64,000 nucleotides of DNA, from positions 62,001 to 126,000 of the forward strand of contig JAXMFB010000005.1 in NCBI GenBank assembly GCA_046347945.1, in the 5' to 3' direction. The notes beneath the pieces were generated by a model. It had not been told where the DNA came from. It made no database searches and saw only the letters and a program-made list of their open reading frames with translations. Each line of letters begins with the position of its first letter. Position 1 is the first letter of the stretch. Origin of the DNA: Zeimonas sp046347945. Its GTDB lineage: Bacteria; Pseudomonadota; Gammaproteobacteria; Burkholderiales; Burkholderiaceae_E. The translations under genes were made by a program, and so were the position numbers. Positions 8,982 to 17,046 of the stretch are shown one piece after another.

Positions 8982-9356
8982 CTACCGGCTCGGCTCGATT
9001 TCCGTCACGGCGTAGTGTTCGTCGACCTTCGCGGCCCTGAACTTCACCTTGTCGCCGACCTTCAAGCCGTCGAGCAGCTTCGCATCGCTCGCCTGGAACA
9101 CCATCGTCATCGGCGGCATGTCCAGGTTACGGATCTCGCCGTGCTTGATCGTCAACTTGCGATTCGCGCGGTCGATCTTGCGCACCTCGCCCTGCGCCAA
9201 CCCGGCGTCCGGCTGAGCGCCCTGCACGCCCTGGGCGCCCTGGGTGGCCTGCGCGACTTGCGCAACCGCGTGCCCGCTCGGCTCACCGTGATGCGCGAAG
9301 ATCGGCGCCGCGGCCCCCGCGAGTGCTGCCGCCACTACCCACTTCCCTGTCTTCAT
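8982..9356 (-). CDS. CusF-like periplasmic copper-binding protein
   Basis: 124 residues. A signal peptide (cleavage near IFA-HHG) and an Ala/Gln/Gly-rich linker precede a small OB-fold domain. The metal-binding stretch is HGEIRNLDMPPMTMVF. CusF binds Cu(I)/Ag(I) with one His, two Met and a nearby Trp; here the His and Mets are visible, but the Trp position is occupied by Met, a variation seen by eye. It probably ferries Cu(I) in the periplasm to the RND system. It lies immediately downstream of the cupredoxin gene. Confidence 0.87.
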   Translation of the reverse strand: MKTGKWVVAAALAGAAAPIFAHHGEPSGHAVAQVAQATQGAQGVQGAQPDAGLAQGEVRKIDRANRKLTIKHGEIRNLDMPPMTMVFQASDAKLLDGLKVGDKVKFRAAKVDEHYAVTEIEPSR

Positions 9357-9378
9357 CCTCGTTGCTCCTGTCGAAGGT

Positions 9379-9954
9379 TCAGCGTTTCGGGGCCACGCGC
9401 ACCTTGCCGACCATGCCGGCCTGGTAGTGCCCCGCGATCAGGCAGGCGAAGTCGAACTCGCCGGCCCGGTTGAACGTCCAGACGATCTCGCCTCGGCGCC
9501 CCGGCGCGACGTGGGCCATGTAGGGCTCGTCGTGCTCCATGTCCGGAAACTTCGTCATCAGCGCGGCGTGCTCGTCGAGCACCGGCTTCGTGCCGAGCAC
9601 CCATTCGTGAAGCGTGGTGCCGGCGTTGTGCAGCACGAGCCGCACGGTCTCGCCCTCGCGCACCTCGATGCGATCGGGAACGAATCGCATCGTGTCGAGC
9701 ATGCGGATCTCGATCGTCCGCTTCGCGTCGCGCGCGTCGCCGGCGATGCCCCACGGCTTCTGTTCCTTCGGCGTCGCCGCGCGTGGCGCGTCGTGCGCCT
9801 CGTTGCCGTGGGCCCATGCGTGCGGTGCGCCGGATGCGAGCGCAAGGACCAGCACGGCCGCCGATCCGACGGCCTGCACGGCCCTGGCGCCGCTTCGCCG
9901 CCGCGAAATGCCCGCCGCGTCACCGGCCGGCGCGCATTGCCTCGATTGCTTCAT
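9379..9954 (-). CDS. Periplasmic cupredoxin (plastocyanin-like)
   Basis: 191 residues. An unusually long N-terminal region (about 48 residues) contains an Arg-rich start and a hydrophobic signal core ending near AWA-HGN. The copper domain has the type 1 site ligands: His in TTLHEWVLG and the C-terminal Cys-His-Met set in FACLIAGHYQAGM. Such proteins are electron carriers or copper chaperones. The ATG at 9954 with a GGAG 9 bases upstream is preferred over an in-frame ATG at 9981 inside the multicopper oxidase gene. It follows the oxidase by 13 bases, suggesting an electron-acceptor or metal-delivery role to that enzyme. Confidence 0.88.
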   Translation of the reverse strand: MKQSRQCAPAGDAAGISRRRSGARAVQAVGSAAVLVLALASGAPHAWAHGNEAHDAPRAATPKEQKPWGIAGDARDAKRTIEIRMLDTMRFVPDRIEVREGETVRLVLHNAGTTLHEWVLGTKPVLDEHAALMTKFPDMEHDEPYMAHVAPGRRGEIVWTFNRAGEFDFACLIAGHYQAGMVGKVRVAPKR

Positions 9955-9967
9955 TGCACGAGCTCCG

Positions 9968-11386
9968 TCAGTGGTCGTCATGTCCGCCGTGCGCGCCGGG
10001 CTTGCGCACCTGCACCTCGATCGACGGCGCAGGCTTGTCCAGCGGCATCGACTGGCCCCCCGCCGAGCGCGCCCTCGACGCCTCGGCCAGCGTCCCCGTC
10101 CACTCGGTGGCCACCGTCCCCTGCGGGTGCCGGTACCAGCCCGGGTCGCCGTAGTCACCCGGCTTCTGGTCCGCGCGCACCTTCAGCACCGAGAACATCC
10201 CGCCCATCTCGACCGAGCCGAACGGGCCCGCGCCGGTCATCATCGGGATCGTGTTGTCGGGCAGCGGCATCTCCATTTCGGCCATGTCGGCCATGCCGCG
10301 CTCGCCCATCACCATGTAGTCGGGAATCAGCCGCGTGATCTTCTTCGCCAGTCCGCGATGGTCGACGCCGATCATCGTCGGCACGGCGTGGCCCATCGCG
10401 TTCATCGTGTGATGGCTCTTGTGGCAGTGGAACGCCCAGTCGCCCTCCTCGTCGGCGACGAACTCGACCTGCCGCATCTGGCCGACCGCGATGTCGGTGG
10501 TGACCTCGGGCCAGCGCGAGCCCTTCGGCGTCGGACCGCCGTCGGTGCCGGTGACGACGAACTCGTGGCCGTGCAGGTGGATCGGGTGGTTGGTCATCGT
10601 CAGGTTGCCGACGCGAATGCGCACCTTGTCGTTCTTCCTGACGACCAGCGGGTCGATGCCGGGAAACACGCGGCTGTTCCACGACCACAGGTTGAAGTCG
10701 AGCATCGTCATGATCTTCGGCGTGTAGCTGCCCGGGTCGATGTCGTAGGCGTTCAGCAGGAACACGAAGTCGCGGTCGACCTCGTCGATCAGCGGATGCC
10801 GGCCCTTCGGGTGCGTGACCCAGAAGCCCATCATCCCCATCGCAATCTGCGTCATCTCGTCGGCGTGCGGGTGGTACATGAACGTGCCGGGGCGGCGCGC
10901 GACGAACTCGTAGACGAAGGTCTTGCCCGGAGCGATCCCCGGTTGCGTGAGGCCGGTCACGCCGTCCATCCCGTTGGGCAGTCGCTGGCCGTGCCAGTGG
11001 ATGCTGGTGTGCTCGGGCAGCCGGTTCGTCACGAAGATGCGCACCCGATCGCCTTCGACCACCTCGATCGTCGGGCCGGGCGACTGGCCGTTGTAGCCCC
11101 ACAGGTGCGCCTTGAAGCCGGGCGCCATCTCGCGCACGACCGGCTCGGCCACCAGGTGGAACTCCTTGACGCCCTGGTTCATCCGCCACGGCAGCGTCCA
11201 GCCGTTCAGCGTCACGACGGGGCGGTAGGGGCGGCCGCTCGGCGGTGCCAGCGGCGGCATCGTGCCGGGATCGCCCTGGATCACCGGCTCGGGCAACGCG
11301 GCCAGCGCCGCCCGCGCCACCGAGGCGGCGGTCGCGGCCGCGGTGATCGCGGTCGCACCGCGGAAGAAATCGCGTCGGGAAGCCAT
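9968..11386 (-). CDS. Periplasmic multicopper oxidase (copper oxidase)
   Basis: 472 residues. A Tat signal (MASRRDFFRG) indicates export in folded form. All copper-ligand motifs are present: HWHG 130-133, HPHAD 172-176, HPIHLHGH 267-274 and HCHKSHH 320-326 with an axial Met at 331, so the type 1 and trinuclear centres look intact. A Met-rich segment (about 357-385, containing MADMAEMEM) resembles Cu(I)-binding regions of copper-resistance oxidases. The C-terminus has His-rich residues (GAHGGHDDH). It likely oxidises Cu(I) to less toxic Cu(II). The frame remains open far upstream, but the Tat signal fixes the start. Confidence 0.93.
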   Translation of the reverse strand: MASRRDFFRGATAITAAATAASVARAALAALPEPVIQGDPGTMPPLAPPSGRPYRPVVTLNGWTLPWRMNQGVKEFHLVAEPVVREMAPGFKAHLWGYNGQSPGPTIEVVEGDRVRIFVTNRLPEHTSIHWHGQRLPNGMDGVTGLTQPGIAPGKTFVYEFVARRPGTFMYHPHADEMTQIAMGMMGFWVTHPKGRHPLIDEVDRDFVFLLNAYDIDPGSYTPKIMTMLDFNLWSWNSRVFPGIDPLVVRKNDKVRIRVGNLTMTNHPIHLHGHEFVVTGTDGGPTPKGSRWPEVTTDIAVGQMRQVEFVADEEGDWAFHCHKSHHTMNAMGHAVPTMIGVDHRGLAKKITRLIPDYMVMGERGMADMAEMEMPLPDNTIPMMTGAGPFGSVEMGGMFSVLKVRADQKPGDYGDPGWYRHPQGTVATEWTGTLAEASRARSAGGQSMPLDKPAPSIEVQVRKPGAHGGHDDH

Positions 11387-11418
11387 GCTCGGGTCTCTCG
11401 AAGTCTCCTGGTTGCGCG

Positions 11419-12825
11419 TCAGTGCCCGCCGCCGGCGGCCACCGGCGGGGCCGCGCCCGCGGCCGGCATCGGCAGGCTCGGCTTGCCGACCATGGCCAGA
11501 TCGAGGTCGGCCTGCGCGACCCAGAAGTCGCGCAGCGCGTCGATGTAGCCGTTGACCGAGGCGACCTGCGCGCGCGCGTCGGCGAGCAGCTCGAACACGC
11601 CGATCAGCATCCCGTTGTAGCGCAGCAGGTTCTCCTCGGCGATGCGTTGCCTGATCGGAACGATCTCGTCGCGCTGGTGCCGTGCGATGTCGAACGTCGA
11701 GCGGTAGGCGCGGTAGGCCTCGCGGACCTCCGAGCGGGCGTCGATCGCGATGGCGGCAGCGCGGTTCAGCGACTGCATGTAGATCGCCTCGGCGCGCGCC
11801 ACGCGCGCGCCCGACCAGTCGAACAGCGGCAACTCGAACGACACCTCCCAGCCGCGCTGCGTCGGCGCCTCGTTCGACGAATTGCGCACCGCGCCGAGTT
11901 CGAGCACGTCGACGAAGCGGGTCGCCCGCGTCAGGCCGAGGTTCTTCGCGGTCTGCTCCACGCCGAGCCGCGCGGCCTGCACGTCGAGCCGCTGGGCGAT
12001 CGCTCGGCGTTCGACGTCGGGCATGTCGAGCGGCGCCTCGGGCAGGTCGGGCAGCCGCTCGGGCAACCGGAACTGCGCCCGCTCGCCCCACAGTCCCATC
12101 AACCGGGTGAGTCGCTCACGGGTCGCGTCGCGCAAACGTTCGGCGCGCGCCAGTCCGAGTGCGGCATCGGCGTAGAAGCCCTGCTCGCGGGCCTGCTGCA
12201 GCCTGTTCCAGTTGCCGGCGCGCGCCATGCGCCGCGCGAGTTCGGCGCTCGCGTCGGCGGCTTCGCGCACCTGGCCCATGTAGCGGACCGACTGCTCGGC
12301 CGCCACGGCCGCCACCCAGGCCTTGCGCGTGTCGGCCGCCAGCGCCAGCATCGCCGCCGCCGCTTCGCGCTTGACGCGCTCGAATCGCCGCGACTCCATC
12401 TCGCGCACCATCGGCATCGCCAGCAACCGCGCCAGGTCGACGTGCAACGAACGCTCGATCTCGGTTTCGTCGCCGCGCCGCAGCCGCCCGAAGCCGAAGC
12501 CGGGGTTCGGCAGGCGGCCGGCCTGCACGAACCCCGCTTCGGCGATGCCCAGTTCGTCGAACGCCGCCTGCAGGCCCCGGTTGTTCAGCAGCGCGACCTG
12601 CACCGCGGCGTCGGCCGTCAGCGCCTCGGCGAGCAGCGCATCGACCCGCACATCGAGGGCGGCGCGCTCGGCGTCGGACCTCGCCCAGCGCACGTCCTTG
12701 CCGAGCCGTTCGCCCGCTGCCTGCTCGACCGTGCCGAAGCCGCCGTCCGCGCTGAAGCCGGCGCAACCGCCGAGCGCGACGGCCGCGAGCGCCGCGGCCG
12801 CGAGTCGCATCGGTCGGGCGCTCAT
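11419..12825 (-). CDS. TolC-family outer-membrane efflux lipoprotein
   Basis: 468 residues. A lipoprotein signal ends in LGGC (Cys 21), and the rest is a long alpha-helical/coiled-coil outer-membrane efflux protein with two repeats typical of the TolC/NodT family, for example AFDELGIAEAGFVQAG and LYRYNGMLIGVFELLADARAQ-like segments. It should form the outer-membrane channel for the RND adaptor and pump on the other strand. Its ATG at 12823-12825 overlaps the stop of the preceding small gene (ATGA). It ends with a Gly/Ala/Pro-rich tail. Separation of the channel from the pump genes onto opposite strands is unusual but not unique. Confidence 0.88.
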   Translation of the reverse strand: MSARPMRLAAAALAAVALGGCAGFSADGGFGTVEQAAGERLGKDVRWARSDAERAALDVRVDALLAEALTADAAVQVALLNNRGLQAAFDELGIAEAGFVQAGRLPNPGFGFGRLRRGDETEIERSLHVDLARLLAMPMVREMESRRFERVKREAAAAMLALAADTRKAWVAAVAAEQSVRYMGQVREAADASAELARRMARAGNWNRLQQAREQGFYADAALGLARAERLRDATRERLTRLMGLWGERAQFRLPERLPDLPEAPLDMPDVERRAIAQRLDVQAARLGVEQTAKNLGLTRATRFVDVLELGAVRNSSNEAPTQRGWEVSFELPLFDWSGARVARAEAIYMQSLNRAAAIAIDARSEVREAYRAYRSTFDIARHQRDEIVPIRQRIAEENLLRYNGMLIGVFELLADARAQVASVNGYIDALRDFWVAQADLDLAMVGKPSLPMPAAGAAPPVAAGGGH

Positions 12826-13235
12826 CGTGGGCCTGCGCTGTCGCCGCGCGGTTCGTCGCCCCCGGGCGCAGCGTTGCCGCCGGTGCCGCCCGCAGCGGCT
12901 GGCCGCGCCGGCGTGTCCGGTTGCGTCGGGGCGTCCGGTTGCGCGGCCTCGCGCGCGTAGGCCTTCCAGCCACCGATCCGCCCGACGGTGTCGTTGGCCT
13001 CCTGCCACGACCCCACCTTCTCGTCGGCCAGGCCGTGGTAGCCGGCGAACGACGAGCGCACCCGCACGGGCGGTACCCCGGCGCTCGCGTCGAGCGGATC
13101 GGCTTTCGGGTGGCCCCCTGCGGACTGCGCCGCGGTGAAGGCGGGGACAACGGCGCTACACGCCGCCAGCAGCATCGCCGGCAGGCTCGGTCGGATCCGC
13201 GAACGGACGCGCGAGCGATTGCGCGAATCGGGCAT
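12822..13235 (-). CDS. Secreted conserved protein heading the copper operon, unknown function
   Basis: 137 residues. Basic N-terminus, signal core (about 17-36, AMLLAACSAVVPAFTAAQS) and a mature part with the stretch RVRSSFAGYHGLADEKVGSW, then a Pro/Ala/Gly-rich, probably disordered tail. Proteins with this short aromatic/Trp motif occur beside copper oxidases, but I cannot name the family. It overlaps the TolC-type gene by four bases and is the first gene of the long minus-strand operon. Confidence 0.75.
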   Translation of the reverse strand: MPDSRNRSRVRSRIRPSLPAMLLAACSAVVPAFTAAQSAGGHPKADPLDASAGVPPVRVRSSFAGYHGLADEKVGSWQEANDTVGRIGGWKAYAREAAQPDAPTQPDTPARPAAAGGTGGNAAPGGDEPRGDSAGPR

Positions 13236-13341
13236 GGTCTTCTCGTCGGCTCGAACGGGGAACGGCGGCCGTCGCGGGCCGCCGGTTTCGATCGGGTCTG
13301 TCCGGGAGCGCGCGCACCGTCTGGCGCGCGCCCGAACACGG

Positions 13342-13806
13342 TCAGGCGAAGACGCCCCGGGGTGGATGCTCCAGCCGCTCGACGACGAAGTCGCCGCTGG
13401 GCTGCAGCCGCTCCGGAATGGCCTCGGCCGCCTGCCGAAGCGCTGTGACGACGACTGGCGACGCGGGCAGCGCGGTCGTCACGCAGCACGCCGCGCATGC
13501 GCTGCACTTGAACGCGCCCGCGGCCGCGAGATGCGCCGAAACGTCCGGGTTCGAGGTGTCGGGCGCCGTCGCCTCGGAGGACGTCGCCTCGGAGGACGTC
13601 GCGTCGTGCGCCGTCGCTCGGGCCATCGCTTCCGGTCCCGCGGTGGGATGCGCGCCGTGCGACACGTGAGCAGGCGCGACCTCGACGGCGCCTGCCGTCC
13701 GCCCGTGCCCGGGCCCGCACGACAGCATCGCCGCCGCGGCGAAACCCTGCACGGGCAGCGCCACCGCGACGACCCAGGCGAGCACGATCCGGGCGAGGGT
13801 CTTCAT
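13342..13806 (-). CDS. Secreted Cys/His-rich protein, unknown function
   Basis: 154 residues. A signal peptide (MKTLARIVLAWVVAVALPVQ, cleavage near GFA-AAA) precedes a His/Thr/Ser-rich low-complexity region with short EATSSEATSSEAT repeats, then a Cys cluster FKCSACAACC and a C-terminal domain. The cysteine cluster plus histidines suggest metal binding. The ATG at 13806 is chosen because upstream in-frame codons do not extend the signal peptide. It is upstream of, and co-directional with, the copper operon, separated by 106 bases, so it may be its first gene or a separate unit. Confidence 0.72.
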   Translation of the reverse strand: MKTLARIVLAWVVAVALPVQGFAAAAMLSCGPGHGRTAGAVEVAPAHVSHGAHPTAGPEAMARATAHDATSSEATSSEATAPDTSNPDVSAHLAAAGAFKCSACAACCVTTALPASPVVVTALRQAAEAIPERLQPSGDFVVERLEHPPRGVFA

Positions 13807-13912
13807 GCGCGGCAGTCTAACCCAGGCCGGGCGCGACCGCGCCCGCCGCGGTGATTGCGGCACGGTCGCGGTCGGCTACGATCTGGCCCACCACGCAACG
13901 AGGAAGAACGAC

Positions 13913-14359
13913 GTGCCAGGGACTCACCCGACATCCGCATCGAGCCGAAGACTGTTCCGCCTGCTCGGCCTCGCCGCAGGCGCGGCCGCCACCGCCGCCT
14001 GCGTCTCCACCGCCGCACCACCGCGCCCCCTCGCAACGGGCGAACAGGTCTATCGCCGGGTCTGCGCCGCGTGCCATGCGACCGGCGTCGCGCAGGCGCC
14101 GAGGTTCGGCGACCGGGAGGCCTGGAAGCCGCTGATCGAGGAGGGGCAGGACGTGCTGACGGCGCATGCGTGGGTGGGGGTGCGCGGCATGCCGCCGCGT
14201 GGCGGCGACGCGGGCCTCGAACTGGAGGAGTTCGCCCGAGCCACTGCGTTCATGGCGCGCGCCGCCGGAGGCGACTGGAAGGGCCCCGACGCCCGGATGC
14301 TGCACGAGATCGAGGAAGAGATCGCCGAACGGCTGAAGAGCCTGAACGGGAAGAAGTAG
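13913..14359 (+). CDS. Cytochrome c5-type protein, putative lipoprotein
   Basis: 148 residues from the GTG at 13913, preceded by AGGAAG. The N-terminus has a signal peptide ending at AAATAAC (Cys 30), which resembles a lipobox, so the protein may be lipid anchored. One class I cytochrome c5 domain has haem site CAACHATGVAQAPRFGD and axial-Met region VRGMPPRGG. The same module appears twice in the next gene. It is an electron carrier; the partner enzyme is not evident here. An upstream ATG at 13805 would overlap the divergent Cys-rich gene and lacks a ribosome site. Confidence 0.85.
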   Translation: MPGTHPTSASSRRLFRLLGLAAGAAATAACVSTAAPPRPLATGEQVYRRVCAACHATGVAQAPRFGDREAWKPLIEEGQDVLTAHAWVGVRGMPPRGGDAGLELEEFARATAFMARAAGGDWKGPDARMLHEIEEEIAERLKSLNGKK

Positions 14360-14369
14360 CGGATATAAT
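14342..14369 (+). promoter_or_regulatory. Sigma-70 promoter for the dihaem cytochrome gene
   Basis: A perfect TATAAT box lies at 14364-14369 directly after the stop of the preceding cytochrome gene. A poor -35 candidate CTGAAC at 14342-14347 gives a 16-bp spacer. In such GC-rich sequence a consensus -10 box is notable. It would give a leader of about 27 bases before the ATG at 14403, which itself lacks a clear Shine-Dalgarno. Confidence 0.5.
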
Positions 14370-14402
14370 CCCCAGCTTCGTTTCCCAACCGGCCGCGCCA
14401 GA

Positions 14403-15251
14403 ATGAGCGACGAACACCAGGCATTCATCAAGACCCCCCGGCAGCTGATCACCGTGGTCGTGCTGGCCTTCGTGGTGCCGATCCTGATCATCGTGCTGCT
14501 CGTGAAGTTCGTCGGCAGCAGCACGCGCACAGGCGCAGGCGCCGACGCGATGACCCCCGAAGCGATCGAGGCGCGCATCCAGCCGGTCGCCGGCTTCGAG
14601 CTGCGCGACGCGAGCTCCCCGGGTGCGCTGAAGACCGGTGAGCAGGTCTTCAAGGCACAGTGCTCGGCCTGCCACGCCACCGGCGTCGCCGGCGCGCCCA
14701 AGCTCGGCGACGCCGGCGCCTGGGCGCCGCGCATAAGGACCGGCCTGCAGGCGCTGGTGACTGCGGCGCTCAAGGGCAAGGGCGCGATGTCGCCACAGGG
14801 CGGCGGCGACTTCAGCGACGTCGAGGTGACGCGCGCGGTCGTCTACATGGCCAACCAGTCGGGCGGCAAGTTCGAGGAGCCGAAGGCCACGGCCGCGAAG
14901 CAGGCCGACGCCAGGCCGGCCGCAGCCGCTGCGGCGCCGGCGGCCGCACCTGCTCCTGCCGCGGCACCCGCTCCCGCCGCAGCGCCCGCCGCGACCGCCA
15001 GCGCCGCTTCCGACGAAGGCAAGAAGGTCTACGACGCGACCTGCATGGTCTGCCACGCCACCGGCGTCGCCGGCGCGCCGAAGACCGGCGACAAGGCCGC
15101 CTGGGCGCCGCGCATCGCGGCCGGCGAGGACACGCTGGTCAAGCACGCGATCGTTGGCCTTCGCGCGATGCCGCCGCGCGGCGGCAACGCGAACTTGTCC
15201 GACGCGCAGGTTCGCGCCGCCGTCGAACACATGATGGCGTCGGTGAAGTAG
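14403..15251 (+). CDS. Dihaem cytochrome c5 (two tandem domains)
   Basis: 282 residues. An N-terminal membrane anchor (about 19-37, VVVLAFVVPILIIVLLVKFV) is followed by two cytochrome c5 domains, haem sites CSACHATGVAGAPKLGD and CMVCHATGVAGAPKTGD, joined by an Ala/Pro-rich linker of about 30 residues. The second domain has the axial-Met motif LRAMPPRGG. The two domains are near copies of each other and of the cytochrome just upstream, indicating tandem duplication. It is likely a membrane-bound periplasmic electron shuttle. Its last 113 bases overlap the convergent dioxygenase gene. Confidence 0.92.
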   Translation: MSDEHQAFIKTPRQLITVVVLAFVVPILIIVLLVKFVGSSTRTGAGADAMTPEAIEARIQPVAGFELRDASSPGALKTGEQVFKAQCSACHATGVAGAPKLGDAGAWAPRIRTGLQALVTAALKGKGAMSPQGGGDFSDVEVTRAVVYMANQSGGKFEEPKATAAKQADARPAAAAAAPAAAPAPAAAPAPAAAPAATASAASDEGKKVYDATCMVCHATGVAGAPKTGDKAAWAPRIAAGEDTLVKHAIVGLRAMPPRGGNANLSDAQVRAAVEHMMASVK

Positions 15252-16071
15252 CAGGTCGCCGCGCGCTCGATCCGGCCGCGGCCGGGTCGCGCGCGCACGA
15301 CAGCATCCCGATCGAGCCCAGCTCGACCCCTTCGGTCAGGATCGTCGCCCGGTCGTCCCGCCGGCGCGCCCCCAGCACCACGAGCATCGGCAGGTAGTGC
15401 TCGGGCGTCGGCACCGACAGCCGGGCCGCATTGCCGAACCCCTCGTAGTCGATCAGCGGCGCGACCTCGTCGCGCAGCACGCAGTCGCGGACGTGGGCCT
15501 CGAACGCGAGCGCCCAGTCGTGCGGCGGCGCGTCGGGGCGACGCGCAAGTCGACCGAGATGATGCACCGCATTGCCGCTGCCGACGATGCGCACCCCCTC
15601 GTCGCGCAGCACGGCCAGCCGTCGTCCCAGCTCATGGTGGAAAGCGGGCCCGCGTCGCGCATCGAGGCTCAGCTGCACGATGGGCACGTCGGCCTGCGGA
15701 TGGACGTGCGCGAGCACCGACCAGGTGCCGTGGTCGAGCCCCCAGTCGGCGTCGGCGCGCACCGGCAGCGGCGCCAGCAGCGCGCGGACGCGCTCGGCCA
15801 GCGCGGGGTCGCCCGGCGCCGGATAGTCGAAGGCGTGCAGCTCGGCGGGAAAGCCGTAGAAATCGTGGATCGTGCGCGGGCGGGCCATTGCCGTCACCGC
15901 GGTTTCGCCGACGTACCAGTGTGCCGAGATCGCGAGGATCGCGCGCGGTCGCGGGCCCATGGCGCCGCTGCGCCGCCAGGCCTCGGTGTGCCGGTTCGCC
16001 TCGAGCGTGTTCATCGGGCTGCCGTGCCCGTAGAAGACCGCGGGCTGGGTCGTGACCGCTGGCGCGTTCAT
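15139..16071 (-). CDS. LigB-family extradiol dioxygenase (DODA/YgiD type)
   Basis: 310 residues. Metal-dependent ring-opening dioxygenase of the class III extradiol family. The N-terminal YGHGSPMN motif and conserved ISAHWY and GSGNAVHHLG motifs carry the expected histidine ligands; TPEHYLPMLVVLG near residue 230 is also diagnostic. The ATG at 16071 has GGAG six bases upstream. Members are usually about 260-270 residues; here homology appears to end near VELGSIGMLS and about 50 Arg/Ser-rich residues follow, encoded opposite the end of the cytochrome gene. The tail probably reflects loss of the native stop. Substrate unknown. Confidence 0.88.
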   Translation of the reverse strand: MNAPAVTTQPAVFYGHGSPMNTLEANRHTEAWRRSGAMGPRPRAILAISAHWYVGETAVTAMARPRTIHDFYGFPAELHAFDYPAPGDPALAERVRALLAPLPVRADADWGLDHGTWSVLAHVHPQADVPIVQLSLDARRGPAFHHELGRRLAVLRDEGVRIVGSGNAVHHLGRLARRPDAPPHDWALAFEAHVRDCVLRDEVAPLIDYEGFGNAARLSVPTPEHYLPMLVVLGARRRDDRATILTEGVELGSIGMLSCARDPAAAGSSARRPATSPTPSCVRRRREPARRTSSRCRRAAASREGQRSRA

Positions 16072-16272
16072 CGTCGCTCCTCGCGCACCTCGCCGCGGGC
16101 GAAGGCGCGCACGCCTCAGCGTAGCAGAGGAGCCGGCCGACGGCCGCGCGCCGCTCGGCACACGGCCGGACCGGTGCACAGACGCGCACGCCGCGCGATA
16201 CTGGAGCCCCGGGCGCGAGCCGGCCGCACACAGGCTACGCGCCATGCACAGCCCCCTCCTCCGGTTTCCGCC

Positions 16273-17028
16273 ATGCCCGAGCCACACCCCGATACGTCCG
16301 CCGGCACCGATCCCTCGCGCGCCAGCGAGCCTGCCTACAAGGCGCTGACCCGGCACCTGCCGGAGCCGCGCTTCGTGCCACTGCCCGGCTACGCCCGCAT
16401 CGACGAAGCGCAGATGCTGGCGCGGGCCGAGGCGTTCTACCAGACGATGGAGCGGCGCCGCACGACGCGCCACTTCGCCACCGACCCGGTGCCGCGCCGG
16501 CTGATCGAGCTGGCGATCCTCACGGCCGGCACCGCGCCCTCGGGCGCCCACCGCCAGCCGTGGCGCTTCGTCGCGATCGACGATGCAGGCCTGAAGGCGA
16601 AGATCCGCGCGGCCGCCGAGGAAGAGGAGCTCAAGACCTACAGCGAGCGGATGACCGACGAATGGCGCGAAGCGCTGCACCCTCTGGGCACCGACCACGT
16701 GAAGGAGCACCTGACCGACGCGCCGTGGCTGGTCGTGCTGTTCGCCGAGAAGTTCGGCCTGCGCCCCGACGGCTCGCACCGCAAGAACTACTACGTCGAC
16801 GAGAGCGTCGGCATCGCGGCGGGGCTGTTCGTCGCCGCGATCCAGACGATGGGGCTGGTGACGCTCACGCACACGCCGAACCCGATGGGCTTCCTGCGCG
16901 AGCTGCTCGGACGCGGCACCAACGAGAAGGCCGTCCTCGTGATGCCGGTCGGGTACCCGCGGCCCGATGCGAAAGTGCCCGACCTGCAGCGCCTGCCGCT
17001 CGAGGCGATCGTGCAGTGGAATGCCTGA
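16273..17028 (+). CDS. Nitroreductase-family flavoprotein
   Basis: 251 residues. FMN-dependent NAD(P)H oxidoreductase fold. Visible FMN-binding features are the RRRTTRHF motif near residue 57, the GTAPSGAHRQPW stretch near 87 and the C-terminal GRGTNEKAVLVMPVGYP motif. The pattern with PSGAHRQPW is close to the iodotyrosine-deiodinase-like branch (BluB/IYD), so the substrate may be an aromatic ring or halide rather than a nitro compound; this is tentative. The ATG at 16273 gives a 30-residue N-terminal extension. It is transcribed divergently from the dioxygenase across 201 bases in which I see no clear motif. Confidence 0.9.
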   Translation: MPEPHPDTSAGTDPSRASEPAYKALTRHLPEPRFVPLPGYARIDEAQMLARAEAFYQTMERRRTTRHFATDPVPRRLIELAILTAGTAPSGAHRQPWRFVAIDDAGLKAKIRAAAEEEELKTYSERMTDEWREALHPLGTDHVKEHLTDAPWLVVLFAEKFGLRPDGSHRKNYYVDESVGIAAGLFVAAIQTMGLVTLTHTPNPMGFLRELLGRGTNEKAVLVMPVGYPRPDAKVPDLQRLPLEAIVQWNA

Positions 17029-17045
17029 GCCGGCGCGCCGCCGGC
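17029..17045. terminator. Possible bidirectional hairpin between convergent genes
   Basis: The 18-base gap between two convergent genes is almost filled by a perfect GCCGGC/GCCGGC stem with a five-base loop (GCGCC). There is no T-run on either side, so it would be a weak intrinsic terminator at best, but position and symmetry suit a shared stop for both transcripts. Confidence 0.3.
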
Positions 17046-17046
17046 C

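Noticed and set aside
13828..13845. GC hairpin CGGGCGCG/CGCGCCCG between divergent genes
   Set aside because: Eight-base GC stems are frequent in 70% GC DNA; no T-run or known operator pattern, so not called.
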